Below, one piece after another: positions 14,201-28,225 of a DNA stretch of 64,000 nt (the stretch's first letter is position 1; every line of letters begins with the position of its first letter). Under the pieces are notes generated by a model. It was given only the letters and a program-made list of their open reading frames with translations. It ran no database searches and had not been told where the DNA came from. Origin of the DNA: Polydactylus sextarius (taxonomy: Eukaryota; Chordata; Actinopteri; Polynemidae); contig CM028916.1 of assembly GCA_016801845.1 (NCBI GenBank), positions 11,653,514-11,717,513 on the forward strand. Reading direction: 5' to 3'. Made by a program: the position numbers and the translations under genes.

Positions 14201-17200
14201 GATTGTCCCCTCTCAAAGACATGGTAATTAATGCCCTCTGTGTCATAGCCAGGAGGTGGCACAGCCCCCCGCATCAGTCTGGCACTCAAGATACATTCTT
14301 GCATCCCAAAGTCGCAAATCAGCTCTCCTCACCGTAGACAGTCTGCTCAGTCTGATGCATTTTAACAACACGATGATCCTGAGTCCCTGGTTTATTTCTC
14401 CATACTAATGACACACAACAGCTTCACATAGAGATTGAATCACCAGCTGTACATAATCTAAAAATGTTCGAGTGCTGAAAATGGCCATTTAGTTTTGAAT
14501 TCTTTTGATTTCAGAGTGCAGAAGTAACACTCACCTGTTAGAATCATGTTTTTGAAAACAGACGATGTTTAATCACATTAATGAAGCACAAAATAGTCTT
14601 TCTTCGTACGCTCAAAATCTAAAATCTACAGCCCGATGAGAATAGAGGTTTCTGTAAGAGTCAATTTTCCCCACACTATTTATTTCTGATGACAAATGCT
14701 GTTGTGATTATCAATAATACGGGGACGCGAAGACTTTTAGAATATTTAAGCTATTTTTCCCTAAAGTTGTATTTATAGTCACATGTTTAACAGATAATGT
14801 ACACCAAAGAATATGCTGCACTGACATACATGATATACATCTCCTCAAAAATGTAACTATAGAGACATGTATCATATCAGTAACAACTATAATTGGTTGG
14901 AGCATGTCAACGTATTAATGTCAATGAGAAAATAAAAGAATAAACACGTTTGATATATTTAAACCATGAAACAGTCTGATCACATGTACAAAATAAATAT
15001 GCCTAGTGTAAACTGTGACATTGAATTATTAATTTAAATCAATGGTGGGTTCAATATTATAACTGCCTTTGGTGAGAATAAACCCATGTTAATCTTTCAC
15101 GGGCAGGAGTAATATTTTTGGCCAAAAAATAACAACAAACAAATTATTAATGCATTTTGTTGGTCATTGAAGAGACTCATGTTTCAGACTGTGTTCACTG
15201 TGCAAACCTCATGCTCAACCAGCAGGGAACAATTTGCCTTTGGCTCTCCTTTACTCCGTCACTCACTCTTACTCTCTATGTTATTCCAAATGAGTGCACA
15301 CTGTGCTGCATGACACCGGTGAGACACTCTGACTTTGACAATGATGGATTATGCAGCATGTTATTACTATAGGCCAATAGTTATGACGGAACTATCTTCA
15401 ACTTCGAAACACTTGGCTTTAATAGCTTGTATTATGAAATTAATTGAGAGGAAGGAAGGAGAGCTGGAGGAGGAGAAGCAGGGAGGAAACAGTGGATATG
15501 AGGGAGAAAAAGAGAAAGTGAAAATAAGAATACATGTCCGTTGCTGATGAAGGTGCAAAATGAGGTAAGAGTGTGTTTGTAAAGCTAAAAATGGCTCTGT
15601 TTGAATGAAAAATTCCTGTTTCTAATTTTATGGTGAGTTAGTTTAAATTTATCATGCAGACTTCCACAGACACGGATGATACAACTGTTGTTAACTGGCT
15701 TACAGCTAAAATTAACACAGCGTTGAATAATGATGGACAGCACAAATAAGACATCCCAGTTTATGTGCACCAGTCTGAAATTATATACAAAACTATAACA
15801 AGTTACCAAGACAGGCTATTCCACTTCACTGGTACGTTGGCGTCACAGCTACAACTCGTGCAGTGATATAAGGATCTTATAATGTCCTTCATTGATACAA
15901 CCAGGAAATGTAGAGTTTTCAAACAATATATTATTTGTCAAAGATGTGTGAAGATTGATTACAGCACAGACAAAAACATACCAACAATGCAGCCACCAAA
16001 GCCAAAGTGCACATTAATAGAAAAGGATGATTGCCCTGAAATCTAATCTGAAAATAAATTACAGTAAAAAAATAATTTGAAAAATTGAAGAAAAAAAAAA
16101 AAACATATAAATCTGCACAAAAAAAGACCTCAAACAATGTGACAAAAAGGGTGAGGACATGATGTATTAACAAGGTGGCTCAGTGTAATGAGACAATAGA
16201 GAGAAGCAGGAGGAGGCAGCGGAGACAATTTCAAGGCAGAGAATTCAGCATGATGGGGAGAGAATTAGAGAGGAGGAAGTGAATCTCTCTGGGGCAGAAT
16301 TATGCCCAGGCATGAGTTTTTGTTTACCCATGACTGGTGTAGACATCTGTTCGCACAGCACCCGCCTTTCCTACGAGCCAATGTCACCCGGCCAATAGCA
16401 CAAAACACCCCCACTGAATTATTAAACAATGCTGAGCTGACTAATGCAGGTGACTTGGAGACGTCTAAGTCACCTGCAGAACGGAAGCAAAGTGTACAGA
16501 ATGAAATGAATTATTGATAGGATTTGTTCCCAGGGAAGATATCATGCCTTACCTTAGTGTTTAGTATAATAATATTAATAAACATCACTCACATACATTA
16601 TCTTAACTCATCACTTAACTGTGGGCTTTTCTAGATGGGCAATTTGGGCAGACAGATCTGGGTACTGTTGGCATTTTAAAAGGAAAAAATGAGACATATT
16701 TGTAAATTAATTGCTGTGTCAACTGAGGTCAAATTAAAATTGCTTTGTAAACTGAAGATTTGATGCTTTTCTTTGAGATATATGATATAAAGTTTTGGGG
16801 TGAAGGTTGGAGAATATATCACAGTGCTCTCTCTTCTATCCACGCTGTATCATATCCTGTCAATGGCTCATCTAAGTTGATTTTTATACTCCAGTCTCTT
16901 TTTCTCAAACTCTCCACCTCACTCCTTCATTCATCCATCCATCTCCATTTCTTCACCTTACACCATCTCAGCCCATTAGTGTGATTACGCTGCTTTAGGG
17001 GCGGAGTGGGAAAAGGAAGGCGGAGGATAAAGATGATGTGAACAAGTAACACCGACGTTCTCTCGCATGCCATCTGAAGGTGACTCCTTTCCCGCTCTAA
17101 ATTGTTTACACAGCTCTTTTCTGCATGTGCTGGCAAGGGAGTACATTAGGAAAGCAGTGTCTGATTGGGACAATGGACTCCATCTCTAAAGTGAAATAAT

Positions 17201-19217
17201 TAGGGCCATCGAGTCAGCGTGAGCCAGCTGGCTGGCCTGAAGCATCGTGATTCTTCAGAGGACAAACTGAACTTGGGGCTACATCTTAAAGATGAGCTAA
17301 GATACAACTTATAGTCACGTTACAGATATTTACAGCAGTTTACCCAAATGTTACCTCTCAATTATTTGATTTGATTTAGGGCTTGAGAAAATGTCTTTTC
17401 TTTCTCTGTTTATAAGAATATTTTTGGTAATGCAAATTTTAGATTAATGAACTGACTCAATCAATACTGACTTTTAAATAAATAAAGAAATAAATAAAAT
17501 ACCCTGTAATGAAAAAACACCAACACCGAAGACAAGAGAAGCACCGACTCTTTAAAAGTACTTCAGGCACCATCACCTCGCACATCACAATTACACATAA
17601 CCCACATTGTTTCCTCTGTATATGTCTGCTGTAACAAAAAACGTTTACTCTTTTTTACTGAGCAGTTTGTCCAAGGTTGTTGGTCAAGTGAAGAAAGAGA
17701 AAGGGAGGGAAACCTCACTGCAACCTCAAGTCTGACCAACCGTAGTCACAGTGGGTGTTTTACCCCTGTTATTCTCAGGGGTCACTAATGAACACATTAC
17801 AGTTCAGAACATGAGAAAAGGACAAAAGTTGCAGTTGAAAATGAACTTGGACAACTGCAGTGTTTTTAAGTCTTATGTTGGATGAGGGATGAGGATTCAT
17901 TTGTTAGTTTAACTAATACACAATCCAGCTACAGACAGAAATTATTTGCAATTTATCTAAGACATTAGGTGAACAAATGTACCTTTTGAGATGAAATTCT
18001 GCACAAGTGAACCAGGAACAAATGTCCTCAATAACTAAAGGTTTGTCCTGACAATGATCATCAAACTGTGCATTTTATTACAGCTTCTCTGGTAACATCA
18101 CCACTGGTTTTACTTGCCTCACTGACCTGTGAAGCTACTGCATATCTCAGGATGAGAGGCCCCACATATCAGCTATAAAAGCTGGTGAATAAAATGCCAT
18201 TATAATTAAAAGGGACAGTGTCCAAAGTGACAAAAATGGGGGAAAAACTTAAACTCTGCTTTAACATCTTGCTTTTATGACATTATGTGGAGTTTTAAAT
18301 TACTTAAAACACTCTTAATAGCAAAACAGTATAGGAATTTAATAGTACAAATGGTATATGTTTTATAAGATGGAAAACTGATCCATCTTTCCTTCCAGCT
18401 TCTCCAGGTTTGGCAAATCTCATCTCAGCACAACACATAGAATTATCCATTGCAACACATAGTATACACTTGCATCATGAAAGATAACCATCCCTGCCTC
18501 AACATCCCTCATCCCATTTTTTTTTAAAATGGGGAATAGTTTCCATGGAAACCATTGAGAGAAATATCTAACCTAAGCATAAATGACTCACGCTGATGAA
18601 AATCGTTTAATGTATGGGCTGTGATCCTCAAAGAAATACACATGAGATAAGCTCAGTCTCAAACACCAAAGTGTTTAGTGAAATCCAGCACATCCTCATA
18701 GAGTAATTAAATATGATGAAATTGAGCAGTACATCTAAGTCAGCGTGAGATTTACTGAAGGGCTACAGAAGCGACACGTCTCCATAGAGAAGGTCAGTAT
18801 AATTAGGTCAGCTTGGCAGCGTTCAACATCACTGCAACTGTACTTGTCACAGCTGAAGATGTCAAACATCTTCTGCAAACCTGTCATTCAAGTTTAACGA
18901 ATAAACACACGTGCATATGCGTAAATGACATAAATGAGCATTTTTAGATAAAGACATAGAGGAAGAGAAAAAAGACAATGGCAGCAGGTTCTTTGTCAGC
19001 TGGTGTGGCACGTCCATCTTTCTCACACAGCTCAGACTGATCTAGCATCAGTCAGACTCCACGTGGATGCAGCAGTGTGGAGGTGAAGTGAAGTGAACAC
19101 AGAGCTCCATAGTGACTGAGAGAATATTTGGTTGGTGGGAGGATGACAGACCACAGAAGGTGGATGTGTGTGTGTGTGTGTAAGTGTTATTGTGATTGTT
19201 TACACTGGATCTTGCAA

Positions 19218-19248
<31 letters not shown>

Positions 19249-22200
19249 GTCTGCTCTTGCTACCTGTTCCCTGCAGTTTTCTGTACCTTGCTGGCTGCTC
19301 CCCAGGTACTGCCATTATCTATGTCTCATTTGTAACAACAAAAAGTCAACTAGGGTGAAGAGTTTCCGCATCACTACACAGCAGCACCAGTATGAGCAGG
19401 TCTGTGATGCCTGCAGCCCCAAGGCAGATGAAATGTCTAGTAACTTATGGTAAAGAGACAACTTTGTGGAGAACAACAGCACCATCCGTTTGCCTGCCAG
19501 ACAGTGTGAATTTAACATGATGTATTTTATGGTTAACTTTGTTAAATCTCAACTAGAGAGAAGGAAATCCCAGCTTTTGTCAAGTGTGTATGTGAAGGAC
19601 CATGTAAATATTTTAAACATCATAGGGTACGACAAATGTCCGATCACATTATCAGAACTTGAATCTAAAGCCAGGATGGAACTAATTACTCCAGTGGACG
19701 ATAAACAATGTACAAGAAATGTTCAAGGACTTTTCTTCATCTTGATAGTGACAAGTAGAAACAGGAAGTCAGGGAGAGAGATGAGATGCCAGACTAGAGC
19801 CTCAATCGCTGCAGCGAGGGCACATGGTTCACTCTGAACCAGGTGAGCTTGTGGTGAGAGATGTCCAGCTGAAGAACAGCCTGTCTCCAACTCTCATTTC
19901 CTGCCAGTTAAAAGCAGATCTGCCAAGGTTGACGACAAAACAGCGAGTTTGTCGTCCGTCAGCTTGTGTCAGCAAATAAAAATTTTTAATGAGAGAAAAT
20001 CAAACTTAGGTATGGTGTATGAGTAGCTCTTGACTGCTGCTTTTTAAATAAAATCATAAATGCCCAAATCATCCAGAAATACATGAATTAGTAATTGGGA
20101 GAAACACAATAACTATGATACCACAATATGTTTTGATGTCATTGTATATGAGGATATTCTAGCTGTTAGGAATATGCTCTCGGGCAGGAGACTAATAGGC
20201 TTTGTTAAAACCTTGCTGGTGAGCTTTACTGGATAAAGTCATGCATCAGAAAGGACAAAAACACTGCCTGCTTCCCAAACACCCTTTACTACAGCTCATT
20301 GTTGTCTGTTGAGCAGGCTACTAATCTAATTGTGACTAATTTCCTGTCGGCCCTCCAATGAGCTGCTGGCACTGAGCCCAGATGTTCGAAAATTACTCAT
20401 TTTCACCTACAAATATTTTCTTGTCTGTGGCTGGGAAACAGAGATTTTTTTTTGTCTGTTAAGTCCAGTCCTTTTATATTTAGCTGTTGCTCGTTTACTT
20501 CTGCTCTTCCGCCGCTGACTTCTTTGCTTCTACATCTCTTGGTCATTATCAGCCCGGTCATTTGCATGCACTGTGAGTTCCAACCCGGTTTCCTCCGAGC
20601 CCTGTCTAATCAGTTGCTTTGCATCATCTGTCTGAAGGAGACTGGCTCTATGCCCTCTGCCTGATGCTGCCACAGAGCAGATATGGCCGGGCTGGCACCG
20701 CCACCTTTACTTTGGCACAAGCCTCCATCCGTGGAGTTAAAGGCGGCATCACAGACCTTTAGATCTCCAATTACAGATCGAAAGAGGCAGCAAATCTGTA
20801 CTGCACTAAATGTAATTTATGTCTTTACAGTGTGTTAATACAGATTTGATCTTTATTACTGATGTTTCCAGTTTGTGGTTACAAATTAAAGGAAGAGTTT
20901 AAAAGTGGAAACTACTTCAATTAATTGACTGTTAAAACCTAAACCCTGCCAATCCTCTTCATTACCTTCATTACTGATTCTACATGTCAAGCTTTGTTGC
21001 TCAGTACCTACAGTACTATTTTACATTGATTAATGTAGCAGGTTTACCACTCAAAAGAAAGAAAAAAAATTGTCTGACTTTAGTGTTTGAAATTGACTCG
21101 CATAAAAATCAGAAACCTATACAAAGATTCTTACACACACACACACTAAATTTTATCATGCATAATATAGCAGTAAAACTGAGGCTAAACCTGCATGTCC
21201 AAAGCTAAATATTATCATTCTCAACATTTGATGATCCAGAATGAAGAAACATTGCTCTTTGATATAGAAAATATAAGATCAGATATTTAATTTCCTGATC
21301 CCACATCCTTGTTCAGCTGCTTGGCTGAAGCTGCTGGCTACTGTAACTTTAACTGCATTTCAAGAAAATCCAGTTTTCAGTTATGCAAACATTTTTTTTT
21401 TAATACAAATGATCTTGTAGTGATTTTGTTCAATGCAAAGGTCACTTCAAACAGCGCAAAACAAGAATAATTTTAATGTAAAAACAATTAAAAGACTCTA
21501 TATATTACACTGAACTAAAACAAGTTTTTTTTTTTCAGTTTGTGTGTTTTTCAGTGATACAAGAATTTTTAATAGAAATAATCTTTTAGTAGTTTTCTTC
21601 CCTTTGCAAACTTCATTTCATACAGGGCAGATCCCGCCTTGTCCAACAGAGAAAACACAATGACAGATGCTGCAGTTTGTCTTATAGTCATTCTCCCTCA
21701 TGCGTTCCACCCACGCGATATTCATTTTTCCACTGATGTCTGTATTTTTGTACTGTCCTCCTCCTGCTCACATGTTGCCATTGTATCTTTACATCTTACG
21801 TCTCAGTTGCTACAATACACAGGACTCATAGCGAATCAGTTGAACCAGTAAAAATGGTCATTTTCTGTTAGATAGTAATGACAGACAGAGGAAGGTTTTA
21901 TTTTCTCTTATACAAAATAATGCTATTTTAGTCTCTTTAGTGTCTAATCTGTAAACTTTCTGTCACAGTTATGCACTGACTTCCTTGTCAAAAATACGTA
22001 AGAAAGTGCGTTCTGCATTTCTTCAATACAGAATGCGTCTTTTATCTTTCAAATACGGGACAAAACCATATTTTATGGAACAAATGATAACCCTAAGGAT
22101 AGATGCGGTAGCATTAGCATTTTAAAACACAGTATTAAAATAACCACACTACCATACAGTATTATTTATTTAAACATACAAGAACAATCACAAACTCAAG

Positions 22201-25200
22201 TAGTCATACTAATTAACAATAAATCACAGCTCTATTCCAAAAATTCTAACAATGATAACGGTGACGGTTTATATCATATTTCAAAAACAAATAATAAATA
22301 AATAATAAATAATATTAGATAAAAATAAATAAATAAGTAAAGTAGCTTCTTATCCTTTCCAGGTTTTGAAATCAATTTTATTATCCCTTGTTTCATTGTT
22401 TCCATGAGCTCTTTTTGATTTATACATTCAATTAAAGCTTGGAACAGTAGTAGTTTTATATCTTCCCAAAAATGTTTGTAAAAATTTGTAGTTATTCCAT
22501 CTGGCCCTGGTGAGTAGTCAGATGCCATGTTTTTAATGGCACAATCAAATTCAGCAATAGTTAAGTCTCTGTCACAATTTTTTTTTTTTTTAATTATCAT
22601 CAATTATTGGAATCAGATTATTAATTTTGTCAAAGAAGGATGTGACATATTGTTCTGAATATGAAGATTTGTAAAAGTTACTGTAAAACTTAAAGACTTA
22701 ATTTGAAATGCGTTTGGGATCAGTGCATTTTTCTCCATTGATTATTAGACTACTAACTGAGTTATATTCTTGTCTGCATTTTTCTAAATTACAAAAGTAG
22801 GCTGCTTTTTTTTCCCTTCCTCTTCTATCCATTTGGCTCTGGACCTTCAAATACATCCCATCTAGTTTGGACTGCAGGTTATTAATTTTTTCTTTTTCTT
22901 CCTCAGTCCAATTTAACTTGATATAAAGACTCATAAGTTCTTTAACCACATTTGTTTCTTCTCTTCTTTTGTTTGTTTATTTATTTATTCATTTATTTAT
23001 TTTACCAAATGCAATTGAGGATTTTCTAATGCTAAATTTTAGATATTCCCTTTTAGATATCGGTGTGCTAATGGTGTCGTCATTTTTGATATCCAATTTA
23101 TAGTTTTTTTAATAGAGTTACAATATTCCATGTTCTTTAGTAGCTGGGAATTAAATTTCCAATAATCTTTAAATTTATTATTTTGGTCTATTTTTAAGTC
23201 TCAAATTAATAGTACAATGATCACTTAAAGGACAATTAGAGGTTGTTGTCTCTGTCACATATTGTGAAACTGAATTTGATATCAACTAGTAATCAATACG
23301 TGATCTACTCCAGGTAAATTGTTTGACATTTTTGGACAAGGTTCTCCAGTTTTTGTTGTTAGTGAACAACAACAAATTACTACTAATCAACAATGAAAAT
23401 TGATTCCTAAATCAACTACTCACTACTAACCACTAATCAGGAGTTACATTGAAATCGCCTCCAACTACCATATGATCAGTGGGGAATTTTGAATTAAGTT
23501 CCTTTATAACTGTTGATATTTGATGTAACAAGTTTTTATTTATTTTTTTGATCATTGTTGTACCCATAAACGTTAATCAGAATAATAAGAGTGTTGTCAA
23601 TATTTAAAACATAGTCAACCCAATGTCCATCTTCATCTGCCTTGCTACAAAAACCTTACCAGGACATCTAACAGTTTGTACCATGACTAAAGAGGATTTT
23701 ATCTCCCCATTGTTGTGACCAAAACTTAACATCAGACTCATCAGAATGAGTTTCCTGGAGAAAAATGCAATTTGCTTGTTGCCCCTTGCAGAACAGAAAA
23801 ACAGCTTTGTGCTTAACTGAGTCTTTAAGTCCCCTTGTGTTAAAAGAAAAAAAAAGAAATATCAGTTTTCAACTGGAACGCAGAACACATGAACAATGTT
23901 TATGAAAGGGTTTAGGGAGGTGGAGTAGAAACGCCTTAAGAAAAAGTCCCATTTTCTTAAATGTTCCACTATGTATCCATTTTACATTCCAACATCAGCC
24001 TATACCTGGAGTCTCATCCATAATGCGCTTGTGTTCTATGAAACCAAAAAGGTAGTAGTGGAAAAAAGATTTGCGATCCGAATCATTAACCCAACTCCCT
24101 AAAATCACTCACGAGTCTAGACGAATCTAGACGTCTATTTAAATGAGTCACTTGAGTCCTACCACATTTGATTGATATAATCAATATAATCAATAAACTG
24201 CACCGTTCAAGCATCTCACTTGGCAGAGAAACGAAACGTACCGACTTAAAGCAAGCAGCACAAACTGTAGACACTCACTCCGACTCTGAGTCGTCAGTTG
24301 GATAAGTTTCGTTTCTCTGTCAAGTGAGTAATGACTCATGACACATGAGACTCATAAGTCGTGACTTGCGGCTGCCGATAGACTTACCCGACTCCTGACT
24401 TCCTGATGTTGACTTCTATGGCTGCCATACAAGCATGTTGCCTACGCTGTGAGTGAATTAATACTCTGCTGATCCCCTTCACAAACATTTTAGACCACAA
24501 GAAATTAAAATACTTTTTGTAGTGGTGACACTGACCTCATTAATTTTTTTTATACAGCCTAATTTAGAGCTTTAGGTTTAGTCTTATGCTACTTGATTTT
24601 CAATGATGGTTTTTTGGTAAGTTTTTATGCTATCATACTAGACCTTTTTATTATCATAATTAATAACAATAATAAATAATTGTATAATAATAATAATAAG
24701 TGGATATAGTGGATATACTTTATTATGTCTCGAGTGAATGTACCAAGGTTCTTGCTAATACTGGAAACACTTTCTTAAGTGACTCACACAACTTGCCTCA
24801 TATTAGTGAGTGACTCAGATTGATCCGAATCCCTCCAAAGATCTGTGATTACTAAAAATGGGCCCCTGAAGCTCGCAGCCTTGCCTTCCTTCCTAGACTG
24901 GTTGATTTTTGGCCACATTGCCTGTCTGGACCTCCAATCCTCTAGTGTCAGATCTTCAGCAAAGCAGATCCTCTCTTCTTTTCACACAGGAGAAGCCTTT
25001 GTTCGCCTCCAGATGTCATCTCTCACTGTATGTCTCACAAACAGAAAAATGACTTGTCGATGCTTGTTCTCCGTTGCTCGCCCCACTCTATGAACAACAT
25101 TGACCTCTTCCTCCATCTTCGTCTTCAGGTCCAGTTCTTCCTAGAAGCTCCACCACATCTGTTCTGATATTTTCATTCACTCTCTCCTTTTTCCCTCTAA

Positions 25201-28175
25201 AGCAAAGGCACCACCGCCTTTTGTATCTTTCTTGATTCAGTAAACGACCTTTAATGTCATCATTTTCTTTTGCAAGTGATTCAATCTGTTTTTTCCAGTT
25301 AAGCTGCACTGATATAGTGATTGCAGCCAGCATGGCGCTGTGTTGTTGCATCTGTTTGCTAATTTCCTGCATGCGGTCGTCAACACATTTTCCAAGAGTG
25401 TCGGTAGCTTTCAGTGTAGTATCAACAGATGTGTTGGAGTTGTCTTCCTGAGACGTACCTTTTGCTTTCTTCTCCATGTGTGAATTTTCTGGAGCGTTTG
25501 CAGGTTTTGATGATATTCTGTCCCGTTTGTTGCTGCCAGCATTCGCTGTCTCCATCTGCGTTAAAGTCGTGTCCACTATCCATATGAGTTGTAGTTCGTG
25601 CGGTTGTTTTTTTCATTTGACTTGTTCAGGAAGTGGACTATATGAATTCAAAAACTTTTACATTGGGACTTTATTTAGGAGCTCAGACGGATGCGACTGC
25701 TCAGTCCACCATCTTGCCGGAACCTCTGACAGGAGGTAGTTAACTATTTAGCCATGCATGCTAACATTTTCAGCTAATAGACACATTGTCTCAACTTTCT
25801 TATCTTTCAGTTTTTTTGAAAGTAGAAAAAAAAGAGATAGAGAAACCACTATTAAAACCCAGTCTATCGTGTTTGCTGAAATACAATAACCTGAATGTAA
25901 AAGTAACAATACAAGAGTAAAAGAACAGAAAATCATCTATCATTTCCACATCAGTTTGCTGTAGATTACTTCTTATTCATTGAGTTAAACTTCTCCAATA
26001 GTGAGAATCTGAGCATTTAAAAGAACATCAAAAAGAAAAACAAAAAGATTAGTTTCAAACAAAACCACAACCAAAAACTAAATTGAGAAAAATCATTACA
26101 GGGGAAATCACAATGTGTATTTGGGTTCTGGCTCTCTCGTTCTCTCTCTCTGGGTCATGATTGTCTCTGAGTAAGGAGATTAAGATAGCATGCGTCAATC
26201 CAGGATTTAGGGAGAGAGAGACAAATACAAACTCCTCACAGTGAGCCAACGCTGCTGCTTCGACTGCGTGTCCTCAAACTCCCTGACATATATTTGCATA
26301 GAGATACAATAGCTGCATTAATATCATCTATATGACTTGATTCCCAACTTGCTCAGCACTTGTAAAAGATACTTTTCATCTCTAAATGGTGGATGGCGAG
26401 TCTCACTGCTCCTCTGGGTTGCACAGCATTATGATGCAACATGATTAGAGTTGGTTATGGAGGGGAGAGAGAGAGGGTGTGTGTGTATGTGTGAGGGGGA
26501 TTATAAAAAAAGCATTATGCTAACCATTCCTGTTATGATTTCTCACTTTTTGTGTTGAGACACTTATTAACCAACTGTCATCTCTGTCACTGACAATTCA
26601 TACCAGGTTAAACACAGAGAATTGAGATGTACAGGAGGGGAAAGACAAAAACAATACGATGTAGAACTTACAAACTTGTCTTAATCCAAAAGGCAAATGC
26701 TCTAACTTGTATTCTTCTGGAAGTTTCCACACAACTCCAGCACCTAATTGCTCCACTTCTTGTCTGGAAGAGGGGCAAGTATGTAGATGTAATGCCCCAG
26801 CAGCAGCTACTAAGAGGCTTTTCCTATTCTGAGTAACAAGGAGAAGGCCAGCACTAACCAGCACGCTGAAATCCAAGACAGTAGGCCATCAACCGGCTTC
26901 TTCAAACTGTGTTATTGTTACATTTCTTTAGGTCATAATGGTGAACATGTTAGCATCTTGGGTTATTTACACCTCCTCTAACATTTTTTGGAGTCCAATT
27001 TCTGGCCTTGTGTTGAATTTAGCCCCAATATTCATCTTTCTTTCAGCTGATTTGGGATCTCTACCAACTCCCAAGGGAAATATCTGGCTCTGTGTTGTTC
27101 ACTGGCTAGTTTCTCTGACTTTTCTTTACAGTGGGTTTCAGAACCTGTTGGCTGAAAACTGCAGCTCGTGTAAACTAAAATAGTAAGGTTACAGTCTTGA
27201 AAAAAACAAATCCATGGAAAGCATTTTGGGTAAGAGTCTCTATTTCCTCTACCTGAAGAAAGATAAATGTTTTTCCTTGATTTGAACAACACATAAAAAA
27301 TGATGAATTATGAATTACTTTATATTAAAAAGTAACATCATTATAGATAAATATAACTAGTGAAATAACTTGATAAACCAAGGACCTGATCTTATTTTTT
27401 GTTTGGACTGAGAAAAAAGAACTACAGCACAGGAAACCCAAACATCTTGCTGTGAGCTGAAGTCTTTTTCCTCCAGATGGTTGTAAATGTATTTAAAGAT
27501 TCTGGACATTACCCTTGAACAGCAGTAAGTGCTGTTTAACAACCGTCTGTCACAGATTGACAGGTGGACGCTTTCCTCATTGAGAAGAAACATAAAGGCC
27601 TGTTTTTCTACAATAAGTCTTTCACTTTCTCTACCATGTGGTGCTTCTAATTGGTTTCCAAATTTAGGTAAAATACATTTTTTTTCTGAACAAAAAACAA
27701 GACTGACAGAAAATACCACAGTAATACAATGACCACTCTGTATAATAAAGATGTACCCGGAGAACATATGGCAGAGAAACCTAAGTGCACCTGCTGCTGG
27801 TATAATGCATAACTATCACAAATGGAGTAAAAAAAGGGCCAAATGTGCACAGTTTCATTCCCTATAGCTTGAATACAACTTCACATCAAGAACACAACAG
27901 GTCCAAGACTCACAATTGGAAGAAGCAAGCAAGAAAACAGATTAAATCCATCTGATCTTTACAGGCCACTGGTTATGCAACCTTCTCTCTGGAGCCTGTG
28001 GTATTCAATTGGACACATGGTATGATACATGCATGTGGATATGCGTCTCTATCTGCCCCTGTGCATTGTGGCTGTTTAGTGAGCGCAATGATGTGGAAAG
28101 GCCTCACACAAGGATTAACGCCTAGTGCAACAGATGGTGCATTCTCCTACCCCTTCCTGTTCAGCGCGCGCGCTG

Positions 28176-28225
<50 letters not shown>

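Noticed and set aside
22300..25620. Reading the LINE ORFs as host genes
   Set aside because: Endonuclease and RT blocks with stops and frameshifts identify a dead retroelement.
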